Below are positions 46,489-55,621 of a stretch of 64,000 nt of DNA, piece after piece; the stretch's first letter is position 1, and each line of letters opens with the position of its first letter. The notes under the pieces were generated by a model. The model was not told the DNA's origin, did no database searches, and was given only the letters and a program-made list of their open reading frames with translations. A program made the translations under genes and the position numbers. Origin of the DNA: DASXIF01 sp036498145 (GTDB lineage Bacteria; Actinomycetota; Actinomycetes; Mycobacteriales; Jatrophihabitantaceae); contig CAVPSV010000004.1 in NCBI GenBank assembly GCA_963708625.1, positions 1 to 64,000 of the forward strand, given 5' to 3'.

Positions 46489-49386
46489 CTAGATGACGAA
46501 GTTGACGAGACGACCGGGGACGGTCACCACGCGCTTGATGTCGCGGCCGCCCAGCGCCGCCACCACGCGCTCATCCTGCTGCGCCGCCGCGGACAGCGCA
46601 TCGCCCTCGGTGCCCGACGGCACGCGGATCACCGCGCGCACCTTGCCGTTGACCTGCACCGGAACCTCGACCGTCTCGTCCACCAGCAGCGCCGGATCGG
46701 CGACCGGGAACGCCTCCCACGCCAGAGACGATTCGTGGCCCAGCCGCGCCCACAACTCCTCGGCAATGTGCGGAGCCAGCGGAGCGATCATCAGCACCAG
46801 CGCCTCGGCCAGCGGACGCGGCGCGCCGCCGTGCGGGTATGCCGCGGTGATCGCGTTGTTCAGCTCGGTCAGTCGTGCGATCGAGGTGTTGAACCGCAGC
46901 GTCTGGAATCCGTCCCTGGTCGCCGCGATTGTCTTGTGCAGCAGCCGGTTCAGCTCAGCAGGGACATTGGCGTTGACGACGTGGACCGCGCCGGTGTCCT
47001 CCTCGACGACGACGCGCCAGATCCGCTGCAGCAGTCGGTACGGCCCGATGATCGCCTTGGCATCCCACGGCCGCGACTGATCGAGCGGACCGCTGAACAT
47101 CTCGAACAGCCGGAACGTGTCGGCACCGAACTCGGCAATGAACTCATCCGGCGTGACGACGTTCTTCAGGCTCTTGCCGATCTTCCCGAACTCCTGCCGT
47201 ACCTCGACATCGCCGACGTAGAAATGGCCATCACGTTCGGCCACCGCCGCCGCCTCGACGTAGAAGCCGTCGGCGTTGGTGTACGCCGGCAGTTGCAGCA
47301 TGCCCTGGTTCACCAGGCGGTGGAACGGTTCGCTGCTACTCAGATAACCCAGATCGAACAGCACCTTGTGCCAGAACCGGGCGTAGAGCAGGTGCAGCAC
47401 CGCGTGCTCCACACCGCCGACGTACAACTGCACGCCGCCCAGCGGACGCTCCGCGGTCGGGCCCATCCAGTACCGCTCGATCTCGGGGTCGACGAAACGC
47501 TCGTCGTTCGTCGGGTCCAGGTACCGCAGCTCGTACCAGCACGAACCGGCCCAGTTCGGCATGGTGTTCGTGTCGCGGCGGTAGCGCTTAAGGCCATCGC
47601 CGAGGTCCAGCTCGACGTCGACCCAGTCGCGCAGCCGGCTCAACGGCGGCTCCGGCACCGAGTCGGCGTCATCCGGCGGGAACGACTTGGGCGAGAAGTC
47701 ATCGGTGTCGGGCAACTCGACCGGCAGCATCGACTCCGGCAGCGGCACCGGCAGGTCCGACTCGTCGTAGACGACGGGAAACGGCTCACCCCAATAACGC
47801 TGGCGGCTGAACAGCCAGTCGCGCAGCCGGTAGGTGGTCGCCGCACGCCCGTAACCGGTGTCCGTCAGCCAGTCCATCATGGCGAGCTTCGCCTGCTCGA
47901 CGGTCAAACCGTCCAGCCGCAAACCTGGCGCGCTGGAGTTGATCGCCGGCCCGTCACCGGTGAACGCCTTGCCCCCCGCCGCCTCGAAACCCTCGGGCGG
48001 CTCAATGGTGCGCACGATCGGCAGGCCGAATGCTTCGGCGAACTCCCAGTCCCGGGCGTCCTGGGCGGGCACGGCCATGATCGCTCCCGTGCCATAACCC
48101 ATCAGCACGTAGTCGGCGACGAATACCGGAATGCGGCCACCGGTCACCGGGTTCGTGGCGTAGACGCCGAGGAACACACCGGTCTTCTCGCGGCCTTCGG
48201 CCTGCCGGTCCACCTCCGTCTTCGCGGCGGAGGTGCGCCGGTAGGCGGCGACCGCATCGGCCGGCGTGGGTGCGCCGCCGGTCCACTGAGGCGGCGTGCG
48301 TGCCGGCCACACCGGCGTCGCCAATTCGTCGACCATCGGGTGCTCCGGTGAGAGCACCAGATACGTGGCACCGAACAGCGTGTCCGGCCGCGTGGTGAAC
48401 ACCTCGACGCGCGACGTACCGCCCTCGACCGGGAACTCGACAAAGGCACCGGTCGAACGACCGATCCAGTTGCGCTGCTGCGTGCGCACCTGCTCGGGCC
48501 AGTCGATCAGGTCCAGGTCGCGCAGCAGCCGATCGGCGTAGGCGGTGATGCGCATGTGCCACTGCGCCAACGGCCGGCGAAACACCGGCACATTGCCGCG
48601 TTCACTGCGACCGTCCGGCGTGACCTCCTCGTTGGCCAGCACCGTGCCCAAACCCGGAGCCCAGTTCACCAGCGATTCCTCGCGATAGGCCAGCCGGTGG
48701 CGGTCCACCACCTGCCGCCGCTGGATGGCGGTCAACTCGGACCACGCCGCGCCGAACGGATTGGTGTCCGGCCGTGGTTCTCGGGTACCTGCGTCGAATT
48801 CGGCGATCAGCTCCGCGATCGGGCGGGCTTTGTCCAGGCCGTCGTCGTACCAGGCGTTGTAGATCTGCAGGAAGATCCACTGTGTCCAGCGATAGAACTG
48901 CGGGTCCGTCGTCGCGATCGAGCGCCTGGTGTCGTGACCCAGTCCCAGCCGGCGCAACTGTCGGCGGAAGATCGTGATGTTGTCGTAGGTGGTGACGGCC
49001 GGATGCTGTCCGGTCTGCACCGCGAACTGTTCCGCGGGCAGGCCGAAGGCGTCGAAGCCCATCGTGTGCAGCACGTTCTCACCGAGCATGCGCCGATACC
49101 TGGCGTACACGTCGGTACCGATGTATCCGAGCGGGTGACCGACGTGCAGCCCCGCACCGGACGGGTACGGGAACATGTCCAGGATATAGGCGTCCCGGGC
49201 GATGGCCACCCGGTCGAAACCATCCGAGAGCGGACCAACCGGGTTCGGCGTGTGGAACGTGCCGTCCTTGTCCCAACGGTCCTGCCAGGCGCGCTCGATA
49301 ACGTCAGCGAGGGCACCGTTGTAACGATGCGGCGGGGCGTCGTCGGCCGGCGCGCCTGTCTCGGCGCCGGGCTCGGCGGTGCTCAT
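46489..49386 (-). CDS. leuS: Leucyl-tRNA synthetase
   Basis: A class I synthetase of 965 residues, normal length. The HIGH motif is in MFPYPSGAGLHVGHPLGYIG near residue 80. The KMSKS loop appears as KIGKSLKNVV. The editing (CP1) domain has RPDTLFGATYLVLSPEHPMV. The C-terminal anticodon-binding part ends KRVVTVPGRLVNFVI. The start ATG 49386 has AAGGAG upstream. A leader peptide and hairpin lie before it (49433-49524). Confidence 0.97.
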   Translation of the reverse strand: MSTAEPGAETGAPADDAPPHRYNGALADVIERAWQDRWDKDGTFHTPNPVGPLSDGFDRVAIARDAYILDMFPYPSGAGLHVGHPLGYIGTDVYARYRRMLGENVLHTMGFDAFGLPAEQFAVQTGQHPAVTTYDNITIFRRQLRRLGLGHDTRRSIATTDPQFYRWTQWIFLQIYNAWYDDGLDKARPIAELIAEFDAGTREPRPDTNPFGAAWSELTAIQRRQVVDRHRLAYREESLVNWAPGLGTVLANEEVTPDGRSERGNVPVFRRPLAQWHMRITAYADRLLRDLDLIDWPEQVRTQQRNWIGRSTGAFVEFPVEGGTSRVEVFTTRPDTLFGATYLVLSPEHPMVDELATPVWPARTPPQWTGGAPTPADAVAAYRRTSAAKTEVDRQAEGREKTGVFLGVYATNPVTGGRIPVFVADYVLMGYGTGAIMAVPAQDARDWEFAEAFGLPIVRTIEPPEGFEAAGGKAFTGDGPAINSSAPGLRLDGLTVEQAKLAMMDWLTDTGYGRAATTYRLRDWLFSRQRYWGEPFPVVYDESDLPVPLPESMLPVELPDTDDFSPKSFPPDDADSVPEPPLSRLRDWVDVELDLGDGLKRYRRDTNTMPNWAGSCWYELRYLDPTNDERFVDPEIERYWMGPTAERPLGGVQLYVGGVEHAVLHLLYARFWHKVLFDLGYLSSSEPFHRLVNQGMLQLPAYTNADGFYVEAAAVAERDGHFYVGDVEVRQEFGKIGKSLKNVVTPDEFIAEFGADTFRLFEMFSGPLDQSRPWDAKAIIGPYRLLQRIWRVVVEEDTGAVHVVNANVPAELNRLLHKTIAATRDGFQTLRFNTSIARLTELNNAITAAYPHGGAPRPLAEALVLMIAPLAPHIAEELWARLGHESSLAWEAFPVADPALLVDETVEVPVQVNGKVRAVIRVPSGTEGDALSAAAQQDERVVAALGGRDIKRVVTVPGRLVNFVI

Positions 49387-49432
49387 CGTGATTGCTCCTT
49401 GGTGTGCCGTCTGCTCCTGGCGGACAAACGAA

Positions 49433-49524
49433 GAGCCCCTGCACCCGGTGCGGGTTGTCAGAGGCTCGGCCGCGCTACGTGATCGTCAGCGCGGCGATGT
49501 AAGGAGTTCGCGTCCGGTTTGCAT
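49433..49524 (-). promoter_or_regulatory. leuS leader: Leu-Leu leader peptide plus hairpin
   Basis: On the minus strand ATG 49524 opens a 12-codon peptide, MQTGRELLTSPR, ending at TGA 49486, with two adjacent Leu codons, CTC and the rare CTT. About 20 nt later comes a strong hairpin, 49433-49467, with arms GAGCCTCTG and CAGGGGCTC (8 of 9 pairs) around a GC-rich inner stem, followed by TTCGTTTG. This resembles a transcription attenuator. A T-box core was not found. Folding alternatives were not computed. Confidence 0.4.
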
Positions 49525-49754
49525 TGGCTCAGGGTACTCCGCGCCAACGCACAGCGCGCCGAGCTAAGGATCTGCGCGAATTCGGGGGTATTTGGTGCAC
49601 ACCCCGCGTTCGCCGTCCGTCGCCGCCGAACGCGGGGGCACCTGCCAACACTCTAGGAGTCGGCCCCGCGGTTCTTCGCGCCCTGCCGCTGTGTCCTCGC
49701 TCACGCCAGTCATCGAACAAATGCCGACCGGAGTGCGTCTCGGCAGCGCTGAGC

Positions 49755-50459
49755 TCAGGCGTGCGCGTCGGGCGGATCCTCCTCGAACAATGTCGTCAGC
49801 ACCGGCAACGGGGTGACCACGCCGGGCACGCCCAGATTGTGTGCACGCAGACGCCACAGCGCTCGATCGCCATCGACGTGCTCGGTGACCAGTTCGGACC
49901 AATGGCAGTTGGCGAGCGGACCCAACACATGCACGTCCTGCGTCATGCCGAGCAACCCGGCGCACAAGGCCATCGCGGTCGCGCTGTGCGTCACCAGCAC
50001 CGCCGTGGCCACCGGCGGCATCGACCAGAACGCCGCCAATGCCCGCTCGGCCACCACTTCGCGCGTCTCCCCGCCCCGTCGGCTCACGTCGCGGCCCGCG
50101 ATCCAGTCCCGGTACTCATCGGGATAGCGCTCCCGCACCTCATCGCGAGTCAACCCCTCCCAATGGCCGAGCGAGCGCTCGCGCAGCCCGGGCTCCGGCC
50201 GGGCTGCCAGACCGGTGATGGCCACGATCGGCTCGGCGGTCTGCACCGCGCGGACCGCGTCGGAGGTGAGCAGCAGATCCGGTTCCAGCGCGGCAATCCA
50301 CGGGGCGACCTCGTAGGCCTGCCCGCGACCGACCGAGTCCAGTGGCGGGTCGGCCTGGCCCTGGAATCTGCGTTCGGCGTTCCACGCGGTGCGGCCGTGC
50401 CGCAGCAGCACCACCCGGCGTACGGACGGCGCCCGGGAGTCCGCCGGATCGTCAGGCAT
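49755..50459 (-). CDS. Histidine phosphatase superfamily protein (phosphoglycerate mutase-like)
   Basis: The 234-residue protein starts at ATG 50459. The RHG motif is VVLLRHGRTAWNAERRFQGQ near residue 17. Later catalytic residues are in LRERSLGHWEGLT (Glu) and AVLVTHSATAMALCAGL (second His). The mycobacterial homologue in the same position next to rsfS is a glucosyl-3-phosphoglycerate phosphatase, so that function is a candidate. The start overlaps the rsfS stop by 8 nt. The 230 nt upstream of leuS (49525-49754) hold nothing recognisable. Confidence 0.85.
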   Translation of the reverse strand: MPDDPADSRAPSVRRVVLLRHGRTAWNAERRFQGQADPPLDSVGRGQAYEVAPWIAALEPDLLLTSDAVRAVQTAEPIVAITGLAARPEPGLRERSLGHWEGLTRDEVRERYPDEYRDWIAGRDVSRRGGETREVVAERALAAFWSMPPVATAVLVTHSATAMALCAGLLGMTQDVHVLGPLANCHWSELVTEHVDGDRALWRLRAHNLGVPGVVTPLPVLTTLFEEDPPDAHA

Positions 50460-50859
50460 CGCCCGGACGAGTGCCGGATTGAGCGGCGGTGGCCGGTGCG
50501 TCCTGCGGCGTGAAGGGCAGGAACGGGCAGTCCTTCCACAACCGCTCCAGCGCGTAGAAGACGCGCTCCTCGGCGTGCTGCACGTGCACGACCACGTCGA
50601 CGTAGTCCAGCAGCACCCACCTGCCGTCGCGACGTCCCTCGCGGCGCACCGGCTTGGCACCCGCGCGGCGCATCTTCTCCTCCACCTCGTCCACGATCGC
50701 CTCGACCTGACGCTCGTTGTTGCCGGTCGCGATGACGAAGACGTCGGTGATGACCAGCCGCTCGCTGACGTCGATCAGCACGATGTCGGTGGCGAGCTTG
50801 TCCGCGGCGGCATTCGCGGCGATCAGCGCGAGCTCGCGCGAGGAATCGGTGGCGGTCAC
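50452..50859 (-). CDS. rsfS: Ribosomal silencing factor RsfS
   Basis: RsfS binds L14 and blocks subunit joining under starvation. The 135-residue sequence has KLATDIVLIDVSERLVITDV, FVIATGNNERQVEAIVDEVE and GRWVLLDYVDVVVHVQHAEE, then YALERLWKD, typical of the family. The last 25 residues are a Pro/Ala-rich extension. The start is GTG 50859. It is followed by the phosphatase and preceded by nadD, the conserved order. Confidence 0.96.
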   Translation of the reverse strand: MTATDSSRELALIAANAAADKLATDIVLIDVSERLVITDVFVIATGNNERQVEAIVDEVEEKMRRAGAKPVRREGRRDGRWVLLDYVDVVVHVQHAEERVFYALERLWKDCPFLPFTPQDAPATAAQSGTRPGDA

Positions 50860-50870
50860 GACGGTGCAGT

Positions 50871-51461
50871 CTACGTGGGCGGCTGGTACAGCCGGTGCTT
50901 GTTGATGTACTGCACCACGCCGTCCGGAACGAGGTACCAGACGGGTCTGCCCTGGCTCACGCGGGCCCGGCAGTCACTGGAGGAGATCGCCATCGCCGGT
51001 ACGTCGAGCAACATCGCCGAATCCACGGGCAGGTGCGCGTCGGTGAGTTCGTACCCGGGCCGGGTGACGCCGACGAAGCGGGCCAGCTTGAGCACGTCGT
51101 CCGCGTCGCGCCAGGACAGGATCTGGTTCAGCGCGTCGGCCCCGGTGATGAAGTACAACTCCGCACCGGGGCGTTGCGCACCGATGTCGCGGATGGTGTC
51201 GATGGTGTACGTCGGACCGTGGCGATCGATGTCCACCCGGCTGACCCAGAATCGCGGGTTGGACGCCGTGGCGATCACGGCCATCAGGTACCGGTGCTCA
51301 GCAGTGCTGACCCGCCGTTCGGACTTCTGCCACGGTTCGCCCGTGGGCACGAAGATGACCTCGTCCAGGCCGAACAGTGCCTGCACCTCCGAGGCAGCGA
51401 CGAGGTGGCCGTGATGGATCGGGTCGAACGTGCCGCCCATGATCCCGACCCGCTGCGTCAT
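50871..51461 (-). CDS. nadD: Nicotinate-nucleotide adenylyltransferase
   Basis: NadD adenylates nicotinic acid mononucleotide in NAD synthesis. The 196-residue protein shows the nucleotidyl-transferase motif GIMGGTFDPIHHGHLVAASE, FVPTGEPWQKSER and the late motif AISSSDCRARVSQGRPVWYL. The start is ATG 51461. It lies 11 nt before rsfS. Confidence 0.97.
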   Translation of the reverse strand: MTQRVGIMGGTFDPIHHGHLVAASEVQALFGLDEVIFVPTGEPWQKSERRVSTAEHRYLMAVIATASNPRFWVSRVDIDRHGPTYTIDTIRDIGAQRPGAELYFITGADALNQILSWRDADDVLKLARFVGVTRPGYELTDAHLPVDSAMLLDVPAMAISSSDCRARVSQGRPVWYLVPDGVVQYINKHRLYQPPT

Positions 51462-51493
51462 GGCGAGAGCCTAGCTACGCGCGCCGTGCGAAG

Positions 51494-53503
51494 TTACCAG
51501 TGCACGCCGCGCAGGATGTGTGCAAATGCCACGCTTTCCGAGGACGGCTCGTCGCTCTTGCCGGCCCGTTCGCCGCCACCGCGGGCAGCCTTCGAGTCCG
51601 GGAACATCTTGTAGCCGGCGTTGAGGATGACGTCCACGCCGCGTGGCGCCACCTGGTAAGCCAGCTCACCGATGTTGCCGAGCGTCGTGCCCATCTTCTT
51701 CGGTTTGCGGATCATCGCCTTGCAGATCATGTCCGCGGCTTCGGCGGGCGTGATTGTCGGGAACCGGTCGTACATCGTCGTCGGCGCGATCATCGGCGTG
51801 CGCACCAGCGGCATGTGGATGGTGGTCAGGTGCACGCCGTCGTCGATCACCTCGGAGGCGATGCAGCGGGAGAACGCGTCGAGCGCGGCTTTGGACGCAA
51901 CGTATGCCGAGAAGCGCGGCGTATTGGTCTGCACACCGATCGAGCTGATGTTGATGATGTGGCCGCCCTTGCGGCCGTCCGGGCTGGGCTGACGCATCAC
52001 CGGCAGCAACGACAGGATCAAGCGCACCGCGCCGAAATAGTTCAGCTGCATGGTGCGCTCGAAGTCGTGGAACCGGTCGTAGGACAGCGCGATCGAGCGG
52101 CGGATGGATCGACCAGCATTGTTGACGAGCACATCGACCCGTCCGTGCTGGTCGAGCACCTCCTTGGCCAGCCGTTCGATGTCGGCCATGTCCGCCAGGT
52201 CGCAGCGGTGCACGAACGCGACGCCGCCGAGGTCGTTGATCTCCTGTTTGGTCTGCTCGAGTTTCTCCGCGGTGCGCGCGACCAGGATGACCCGCCCGCC
52301 CGCGGCGCCGACCCGCAGCGCGGTGGCGCGGCCGATACCGGAGGAGGCACCAGTGATCAGCACGGTCTTGCCGCGGATGGCGCGCGAGAGCGAGCGGTCC
52401 TTGCGGCGGTCCGGGCTGTAGTTGCGCTCCCAGTACTCCCACAAGGTCTGCGCGTAGGTGGCCAGCGGCGGCACCGCGATGCCGGAGCCGGCAAGCGCCT
52501 GTTGCGTCTTGGTGGAGTCGAAGTGGGTCGGGTAGGTGAGGTAGGCGAACATCTCGCGCGGGATGCCGAGTTCGGCGAGTGCCAGTTCGGTGATCTGCCG
52601 GGCGCCAGGCAGGTGCGCGAGCGTCGACCCCAGCCGCACCGGCAGCGCGTCGAAGGAGCGCGCGTCGAAGTTGACGGCGGGCATCGGCGCGTGCGCGGCC
52701 TTGGTGAGTACGCGGATCAGGCCGCCCACGCTGAGCGGCTCGGGGTCGGTGAGGTGGAACGCCTGGCCGTCGAGGCCCGGTTGGTGAGCCAGGTAGTCCA
52801 TGGCTTTGGCCACGTAGTCCACCGGCACGATGTTGATCTCGCCGCCCTCGACGCCGACACCGCGGAACCACGGCGGGAGAACACCGCGCAGGCGCTGGAT
52901 CGCGCTGAAGAAGTAGTACGGTCCGTCGATCTTGTCGATCTCGCCGGTCTCCGAATGACCGACGACGATGCCGGGTCGGTAGACGCGCCACGGAATCGTG
53001 GCTTCGTGTCGGACCACGGCCTCCGACTCGTGCTTGGTCAGGTAGTACGGGTTGTGCTCCACGTCGTAGGCCTCGTCGAACATGTCCTCGGTGAACGTGC
53101 CGCGGTACAAGCCCGCCGCGGCGATGGAGCTGACCTGGTGGAAATGCCCGGCGTGCACGGCCTCGGCGAGTTGCAGCGCGTGCCGGGTGCCTTCCACGTT
53201 CGCCAGGCGCTGGCTGTCGCCGTCGGCGGTGAGGTCGTAGATCGCGGCGAGGTGGAAGAAGTGGTCGATCGTCCCGTCCAGGCGCTCGATGTCCTCGGCA
53301 TCGACGCCAAGCCGCTCCTTGGACAGGTCGCCGACGACGGCGACCAGCCGGGAGTCGTCGGTGCCTAGACGGACCCGGAGTTCGTCCAGCTTGTCCAGCG
53401 AGCTGGCGCGGCACAGCGCATAGATCGTGCCGTCGCGCTTGAGCAGCTCGGCGATCAGGAACCGCCCGATGAACCCCGTGGCACCGGTGACGAAATAAGC
53501 CAT
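51494..53503 (-). CDS. Two-domain acyl-CoA reductase-like protein (SDR + SDR)
   Basis: A 669-residue fusion starting at ATG 53503. The N-terminal half is an extended SDR, like fatty acyl reductases: FVTGATGFIGRFLIAELLKR and HLAAIYDL, catalytic YYLTKHESE. The C-terminal half is a classical SDR: TVLITGASSGIGRATALRVG, VNNAGRSIRRSI and YVASKAALDAF. The architecture matches mycobacterial AcrA1-type acyl-CoA reductases, which reduce fatty acyl-CoA to aldehyde and on to alcohol. The substrate is inferred. It lies between nadD and the lsr2 gene and is divergent from lsr2. Confidence 0.85.
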   Translation of the reverse strand: MAYFVTGATGFIGRFLIAELLKRDGTIYALCRASSLDKLDELRVRLGTDDSRLVAVVGDLSKERLGVDAEDIERLDGTIDHFFHLAAIYDLTADGDSQRLANVEGTRHALQLAEAVHAGHFHQVSSIAAAGLYRGTFTEDMFDEAYDVEHNPYYLTKHESEAVVRHEATIPWRVYRPGIVVGHSETGEIDKIDGPYYFFSAIQRLRGVLPPWFRGVGVEGGEINIVPVDYVAKAMDYLAHQPGLDGQAFHLTDPEPLSVGGLIRVLTKAAHAPMPAVNFDARSFDALPVRLGSTLAHLPGARQITELALAELGIPREMFAYLTYPTHFDSTKTQQALAGSGIAVPPLATYAQTLWEYWERNYSPDRRKDRSLSRAIRGKTVLITGASSGIGRATALRVGAAGGRVILVARTAEKLEQTKQEINDLGGVAFVHRCDLADMADIERLAKEVLDQHGRVDVLVNNAGRSIRRSIALSYDRFHDFERTMQLNYFGAVRLILSLLPVMRQPSPDGRKGGHIINISSIGVQTNTPRFSAYVASKAALDAFSRCIASEVIDDGVHLTTIHMPLVRTPMIAPTTMYDRFPTITPAEAADMICKAMIRKPKKMGTTLGNIGELAYQVAPRGVDVILNAGYKMFPDSKAARGGGERAGKSDEPSSESVAFAHILRGVHW

Positions 53504-53925
53504 GACGTCTCCCCGGGAGAGGCTGGGGCCGGCGGTGCGCCGGCCGTGTTATGAGCCAGTGTCGTGTACGCGTCTCGGATATACCAACCCGGTCAGCCGT
53601 CGTGTACCGGCGACAGCGCGGCGCCGATGGCCGGCGGTCGGACTTCCGCGGCGGCGAACGCGCTGTTGTGGATCGAGCTCGGGGCGCCGCTGACGCTTCG
53701 CGATGAGACGATATGTGCGCTCGCGCAGCACGAAACACCCGATGAAACGGTGCACACCCCAGCCCGGCAAAGGCGTCGCGCAGAAGATCGAGGCTACCTG
53801 CGCCCCGAATTCCAGCATTGCCTACGATTGGTCTTAGTCTTTTCTACGACAACACAAATGCACATGCGGCTGGTTGGGCAGTCCATCGGCTAACCTGATC
53901 GGTAACCGAATACAGAGGAGTCCCG
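53504..53925. other. Intergenic region between acyl-CoA reductase and lsr2
   Basis: This 422-nt gap separates divergent genes. Two unconvincing open frames of 89 and 109 codons lie here. Neither has a start signal or a known family. From 53810 to 53890 the sequence is AT-rich for this genome (GTCTTAGTCTTTTCTACGAC), which fits a Lsr2-bound autoregulatory region. I can point to no certain promoter. Confidence 0.5.
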
Positions 53926-54330
53926 GTGGCAAAGAAGACATTCGTTGAGTTGATCGACGATATTGACGGGTCCAAGGCCGACAGCACAGTCAGATTTTCC
54001 TGGCAGGGCGCGTCCTATGAGATTGACCTGAGCAAGAAGAACGCCAAGGCATTCGAGACCGCCGTCGAGCCCTATCTCGCCCACGCGACCCGTGCCGCGG
54101 CCGGGCGGGGTGGGCGCCGTTCTGCCGGGCGTGGCAAGAGCGATCTGAGTGGTGTGCGCACCTGGGCCGCCGCGAATGGTTTCGAGCTCGCGAGCCGCGG
54201 TCGGATCCCGGCAAACATCCTCGAGGCGTACCAGGCTGCAGAGGGCTCGGGCAGCACAAGGGCAAGCACTGGCACCAAGGCCGCGGCGAAGAAGAGCACT
54301 CGTCGGCGGGCCACCAGCCGCAAGAGCTGA
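53926..54330 (+). CDS. lsr2: Lsr2-family nucleoid-associated protein
   Basis: Lsr2 is the actinobacterial H-NS-like silencer of AT-rich DNA. From GTG 53926, with GAGGAG upstream, it has 134 residues. The N-terminal dimerisation half reads FVELIDDIDGSKADSTVRFS and YEIDLSKKNAKAFETAVEPY. The C-terminal DNA-binding part carries RTWAAANGFELASRGRIPAN, where the RGR loop inserts into AT-rich minor groove. A Lys/Arg/Thr/Ala tail of about 30 residues is longer than in mycobacteria. The stop directly abuts the convergent proA stop. Confidence 0.97.
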   Translation: MAKKTFVELIDDIDGSKADSTVRFSWQGASYEIDLSKKNAKAFETAVEPYLAHATRAAAGRGGRRSAGRGKSDLSGVRTWAAANGFELASRGRIPANILEAYQAAEGSGSTRASTGTKAAAKKSTRRRATSRKS

Positions 54331-55593
54331 CTACCTGATCTGACCGTCGCCGGTCACAACCCACTTCGTCGAGGTCAATTCGGCCAGACCCATCGGGCCG
54401 CGGGCGTGCAGTTTTTGGGTGGATATCCCTATCTCTGCGCCGAAGCCGAATTCGCCGCCGTCGGTGAACCTGGTGGACGCATTTACCATCACCGCGGCCG
54501 AATCGACGCGTGCGACGAAGTGCCGCGCGGCGGTCAGGTCACGGGTCACGATTGCCTCCGTGTGACCCGTGGACCAACGCCGGATGTGGTCGATCGCATC
54601 GTCGATGTCGTCGACGACGCGAGCAGCCAGGTCCAATGACAGATATTCCGTTGCCCAATCCTGGTCATTCGCGGGCAGCACCCCAGATTGCCGGCAGAAC
54701 TCGTCGTCGCCGTGCACCCGCACGCCGGCCGCCTGCAATGCGCGGGTTATCCGGGCGACGAACTCCGGCGCCAGCGCACGATGTACCAGCAGTGTCTCGG
54801 CCGAGTTGCACACGCTCACCCTCGACGTCTTCGAGTTGAGCACGATCCGCTCTGCCATATCCAGGTCCGCCGATGCGTCGACGTACACGTGCACGTTGCC
54901 GACGCCAGTCTCGATGACGGGCACGGTCGCGGTCTGGACTACGAAATCGATCAAACCGGCGCCACCGCGAGGAATGACCAGATCGACCAGCCCGCGCGCC
55001 TGAAGCAGGTGCCGCACACTGTCCCGGTCGGTGCCGGGAACCAGCTGTACCGCCTCCCGCGGCAACCCCGCTTTTTCCGCGGCGCCGGCCAGTACGTCGA
55101 CCAGCACGGTGTTGGACCGGTACGCGGACGCCGACCCTCGCAACAGCGCCGCGTTCCCACTCTTGAGCGCCAGGCCGGCCGCGTCCACGGTCACATTCGG
55201 CCGCGCCTCGTAGATCATGGCGACCACGCCGAACGGAACCCGAACTTGACGTATCTCCAAGCCGTTCGGCTGGGTGTAGCCGCGCAGCACCTCACCGACC
55301 GGGTCGGCGAGCGCCGCCACCTCGCGCAGGCCGTCGGACATCTGCCCAACCCGTGCCTCGTCAAGTCGCAGCCGATCCACCAGGCCGTCGTTGAGGCCGG
55401 CCTCGCGACCGGCCGCGACGTCCTGTTCGTTGGCTTCGAGCACATCGTCGACCGCGGCGCGCAGCGCGTCGGCCATCGCATGCAGGGCCGCGTCCTTGGC
55501 GGCGCGCGACAGTGGTGCCAGCTCAGCAGCCACCGCCCGGGCGCGGGCAGCTACCGCTCGGACATCGGCATCGGATGCGTGCTGCTCGCTCAC
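54331..55593 (-). CDS. proA: Glutamate-5-semialdehyde dehydrogenase (gamma-glutamyl phosphate reductase)
   Basis: The second step of proline synthesis. The 420 residues show VPFGVVAMIYEARPNVTVDA, ALKSGNAALLRGSASAYRSN, the catalytic Cys in SVCNSAETLLV and NASTRFTDGGEFGFGAEIGI. The start is GTG 55593. It lies 28 nt after proB with the same direction. It ends with no gap against lsr2. Confidence 0.96.
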   Translation of the reverse strand: MSEQHASDADVRAVAARARAVAAELAPLSRAAKDAALHAMADALRAAVDDVLEANEQDVAAGREAGLNDGLVDRLRLDEARVGQMSDGLREVAALADPVGEVLRGYTQPNGLEIRQVRVPFGVVAMIYEARPNVTVDAAGLALKSGNAALLRGSASAYRSNTVLVDVLAGAAEKAGLPREAVQLVPGTDRDSVRHLLQARGLVDLVIPRGGAGLIDFVVQTATVPVIETGVGNVHVYVDASADLDMAERIVLNSKTSRVSVCNSAETLLVHRALAPEFVARITRALQAAGVRVHGDDEFCRQSGVLPANDQDWATEYLSLDLAARVVDDIDDAIDHIRRWSTGHTEAIVTRDLTAARHFVARVDSAAVMVNASTRFTDGGEFGFGAEIGISTQKLHARGPMGLAELTSTKWVVTGDGQIR

Positions 55594-55621
55594 CCGCTCA
55601 GGATACGGCGACAGGCTCGGC

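Noticed and set aside
46735..48351. 538-codon plus-strand open frame opposite leuS
   Set aside because: Shadow of leuS. The sense strand has the full synthetase.
49387..49530. T-box riboswitch upstream of leuS
   Set aside because: No match to the conserved GGGTGGNACCGCG core could be found on the minus strand. A leader-peptide attenuator fits better.
53549..53893. Two overlapping open frames (89 and 109 codons) in the gap before lsr2
   Set aside because: No ribosome-binding site, no recognisable family, opposite strands overlapping each other.
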